DNA from: Candidatus Aminicenantota bacterium
Lineage (GTDB): Bacteria > Acidobacteriota > Aminicenantia > UBA2199
DNA length: 41,380 nucleotides
Direction: 5' to 3'
NCBI GenBank assembly: GCA_011772425.1
Contig: WVZO01000239.1
Coordinates: 1 to 41,380 of the forward strand
Positions 40,301 to 41,380 of this stretch are shown in pieces. How positions within the stretch are numbered: the stretch's first letter is position 1; each line of letters starts with the position of its first letter. Both the position numbers and the translations under genes were made by a program. Under the pieces are notes generated by a model that worked only from the letters and a program-made list of their open reading frames with translations, was not told the origin of the DNA and ran no database searches.

Positions 40301-41082
40301 GGCAAGGAGGCACAGTTTATGGCAGCAATTACAGGAACCAGGGATGGGTATTAACGCCCATGCCGAATTCTATACCAACAGATGGTTCAACTATAAATGT
40401 ATATGTTGATGGAGTTAAACTTGGACATCCCATCTACAATGTTTATAGGGCAGATATCGCAGAGCTTTTCCCCGGGTATGCTAACAGTGAAGGCGCGCTT
40501 GCCTATTTTGATTTTGATACGACTTCCCATGAGAATGGTGTACATTCAATTTACTGGACGGCAGTGGATGACGCAGGCAATACGGATGGAATAGGCAGCA
40601 GGTATTTTTCAATACAGAATACCGGACGTTCAAGCCCGCGGTTCCAGCCCCCAAGTCAAAAATCACATGTATTAAAACATAAACAGGAACAATTTGAGTT
40701 TTCTCAAATTTCAGATATTCCAATTAATTACACGGACCCTGTAAGAATTAAAAAAGGATACAGGAGTGACACTCAGCCCCAGGTTATTGATCCGGACGAA
40801 AAAGGGATCACACGTATTAGATTAAGGGAAATTGAGCGTATAGAGATACGACTGTCAAGTGAGGCATGGGATATCACGGGTTACATGGTAGTCGGCAATC
40901 AACTCAGACCGCTGCCTATTGGTTCAACTCTTGATGTCAAAACCAGTACTTTCTACTGGCAGCCGGGTCCGGGATTTTTCGGAGAGTACAGGCTCGTATT
41001 TGTTACTCAAGGCAGGAATGGTGAGATGAGTCGAAAAGATATCCTGTTAAAGATTGTTCCTAAATTTCTACGTCTGTACTGA
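37342..41082 (+). CDS. Large secreted beta-propeller / BACON / Ig-like protein
   Basis: This 1246-aa exported protein has a basic N-terminus and a hydrophobic stretch (FLMVLLNITLVMAIFG, ~14-30) that acts as signal or anchor. Residues ~45-400 hold seven repeats of the type ISPNFKNDRTVF...GIYKSTNAGNSW (sialidase/VPS10-like BNR propeller). Residues ~410-745 form a second propeller with repeats such as GAVHVIWMG, GFVHIAFLR, GIVHIVFYK and GGIHIVYRN. Residues ~755-855 are a BACON/Ig-like domain (LNWSVMADRNWLSCTPTSG). Two Ig-like domains (~857-975 and ~976-1092) each begin PFG-x-x-x-TP with a G-W-V-L strand, and an unknown C-terminal domain (~1110-1246) follows. No catalytic motif is seen; surface binding is more likely than catalysis. 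AGGAGGT precedes the ATG. Confidence 0.88.
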   Translation: MIPKISKIRKYNSFLMVLLNITLVMAIFGRDMDYARNQDEKGDPLLHRYVSDIEISPNFKNDRTVFSVLHKSGIYKSTNAGNSWVPVHNGFPNLDVCDISISPDFANDKTVMALTTTYDPNNFGYLMVTRDGGQSWQERAQFQGLREGMIAFSPNAANDNTIFFFNLYSGYVKISTDMGNSWPFNPDYSFPGGGINAVCFSPNYANDNTILVSTGASTAGGGLYESNDKGLTWERISRQLVCNWWTDESLETISISPNFHSDNTLFAALVDGFAGTIGIWRTTDNGTNWDYLLLDIWGGGTTGLTNRGISSMVISPDFLNDNTLFLGTAVGVYVSTDQAESWSAINNGLENLSIETMVISPGFSKDKTLFAGTHRGIFKSTNGGTLWIQASTGLPGSTLMNVSNDPYFIDTLPSIAADRNGAVHVIWMGTHVSSGSPDGVATDVMYTKKTGDTFEEPIMITVPTEYYSKELSLAIDNDGFVHIAFLRMQDQLGASGDLYYVNNKNGSFENPQLLVGDGWWEYAYRPTIAIDYTGIVHIVFYKGAVYYINNSSGSFGDLVEIVESGVDPDLVVDDKGGIHIVYRNNANIFYMKGFNGIFESPIKVASDAWGDQAAISVGKSANAHIVYTNRNRYIRYINNVGGSFNENVNVGWGNHPWIVVDEREVAHIVYNQVSENMYAHNAGGTFQSIQINRTMPSYGGARGGYKFVTLSSDNFIHTVFQAQANKIFSELDHDIFYAKFPAEWNYTTPGTPSINLNRTILNFGATVGGKSTGSQSFMISNSGAGTLNWSVMADRNWLSCTPTSGVDPGSVAVSVDPVGLSKGTYTGSIKVADPNASNTPQSISVTLTVYSGGATQVPFGQFATPEHGSTVSGSIAVTGWVLDDIGVESVKIYRGEVGNLVFIGNAVFVEGARPDVEQAYPGYPNNYKSGWGYMMLTNFLPNSGNGTFKIHAIAADIEGHQVTLGTKTITCDNANAVKPFGAIDTPGQGGTVYGSNYRNQGWVLTPMPNSIPTDGSTINVYVDGVKLGHPIYNVYRADIAELFPGYANSEGALAYFDFDTTSHENGVHSIYWTAVDDAGNTDGIGSRYFSIQNTGRSSPRFQPPSQKSHVLKHKQEQFEFSQISDIPINYTDPVRIKKGYRSDTQPQVIDPDEKGITRIRLREIERIEIRLSSEAWDITGYMVVGNQLRPLPIGSTLDVKTSTFYWQPGPGFFGEYRLVFVTQGRNGEMSRKDILLKIVPKFLRLY

Positions 41083-41166
41083 AGACTGCACTTGAAACAA
41101 AAGCCATACCTGGTGGGACATGCAATATGTAAAACATGTTGGTTTATTACTGCACTGTAAGTGCCT
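41078..41166 (-). repeat. Interspersed ~88-bp repeat, copy B (copy A at 3549-3636)
   Basis: On the minus strand it begins ttaggcacttacagtgcag and ends tttcaagtgcagtcttc. It starts within the last codons of the secreted-protein gene. This copy has inverted ends (gcactt and aagtgc) and a small gcact-tac-agtgc hairpin, so it may fold as RNA or DNA. Confidence 0.7.
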
Positions 41167-41273
41167 AAAAAAATAAAGCCCAGGACGGTCCGTAAAAATG
41201 TAAAAGCTTGCATGAGAACTTTTTTGATCTTTACTTCTCAATCTCAATCCTAAAGCCCCCTTCTTTTTAAAAT

Positions 41274-41380
41274 AGAAAAGGTGTCAGGCAAGGAAAAATC
41301 ATGCGCGTTTTGACGTTTTGACGCACCGTGCTGGTTTTGGTTTTGGAAAAAAAATAAAAAAAATTACCGGGCACTTTAAA
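41274..41380 (+). repeat. ~100-bp direct repeat, copy 2 (cut by the window end)
   Basis: Near-identical to 36652-36749, same orientation, with atgc inserted after gaaaaatc and a ggttttgg variation in the middle. It runs to the last base of the window. The two copies bracket the secreted-protein gene. Confidence 0.9.

Noticed and set aside
1-41380. tRNA, rRNA, riboswitch, phage attachment site or replication origin
   Set aside because: No cloverleaf, rRNA core sequence, recognisable aptamer core, integrase gene or DnaA-box cluster was found while reading both strands.

Overview
The window looks like a chromosomal segment of an uncultured-type, Gram-negative bacterium. The evidence is Tat and lipoprotein export signals, a one-protein hybrid two-component system and a periplasm-facing peptidase/exporter. 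The combination of a large NRPS carrying odd in-frame repeat peptides (GSWQLAVGK), purine-rich 6-9 bp tandem repeats between genes, many small toxin-antitoxin pairs and hybrid sensor kinases reminds me of Candidatus Aminicenantes (OP8) or a related Acidobacteriota lineage. That is an impression from style and content; no marker gene is present to prove it. I see no rRNA, tRNA or CRISPR array. Promoters, where visible, are sigma70-like with a 17-bp spacer.

Layout. (1) 1-3.7 kb is an accessory island: the tail of an unknown gene, 21-, 22-, 8- and 7-bp tandem repeats, a ribbon-helix-helix/RelE-type pair, two DUF433/DUF5615 pairs (one with a truncated toxin), a small winged-helix-like ORF, and a 184-bp MITE-like element that supplies the end of that ORF. 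(2) 3.9-16.1 kb is a nonribosomal peptide locus: an EamA-type permease, a palindromic terminator-like hairpin, a 2566-aa NRPS (PCP-C-A-PCP-C-A-PCP-TE), and a 1042-aa fusion of an S12 (beta-lactamase-fold) peptidase with a cyclic-peptide-type ABC exporter. The NRPS begins with a carrier domain that has no adenylation domain of its own, so at least one upstream partner lies outside the window. (3) 16.2-22.4 kb holds two unknown small proteins, a calcineurin-like phosphoesterase and a 1396-aa hybrid two-component regulator (propeller-Y_Y_Y-HisKA-HATPase-REC-AraC). (4) 22.6-24.1 kb holds an unknown-protein/HNH-endonuclease pair and an orphan HEPN gene with a frameshifted end. (5) 24.3-30.1 kb holds a radical SAM protein preceded by a possible 41-aa peptide gene, a membrane glycosyltransferase converging on a methyltransferase, an amidohydrolase gene with a large internal deletion, and a Tat-exported nitroreductase. 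(6) 30.1-36.6 kb (minus strand) is a six-gene operon: lipoprotein binding protein, two permeases and two ATPases of a branched-chain-amino-acid/carboxylate (HAAT) ABC importer, followed by an acyl-CoA ligase. This is the layout expected for taking up an acid and activating it with CoA. (7) 36.6-41.4 kb holds a large secreted beta-propeller/BACON/Ig-like protein, translationally coupled to a 29-aa leader ORF and flanked by two near-identical ~100-bp direct repeats.

The most unusual signals are three. First, the heptamer repeat (agttggc) found between genes also sits in frame at the same place in both adenylation domains of the NRPS, and three other A-domain linkers are built from inverted short-repeat arrays. 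Second, there are dispersed non-coding repeat families: an ~88-bp element at 3.55 kb and again, inverted, at 41.1 kb, and a ~100-bp element at 36.65 and 41.27 kb. Third, there are two unannotated small ORFs with good ribosome binding sites directly upstream of, respectively, a radical SAM gene and the large secreted protein.
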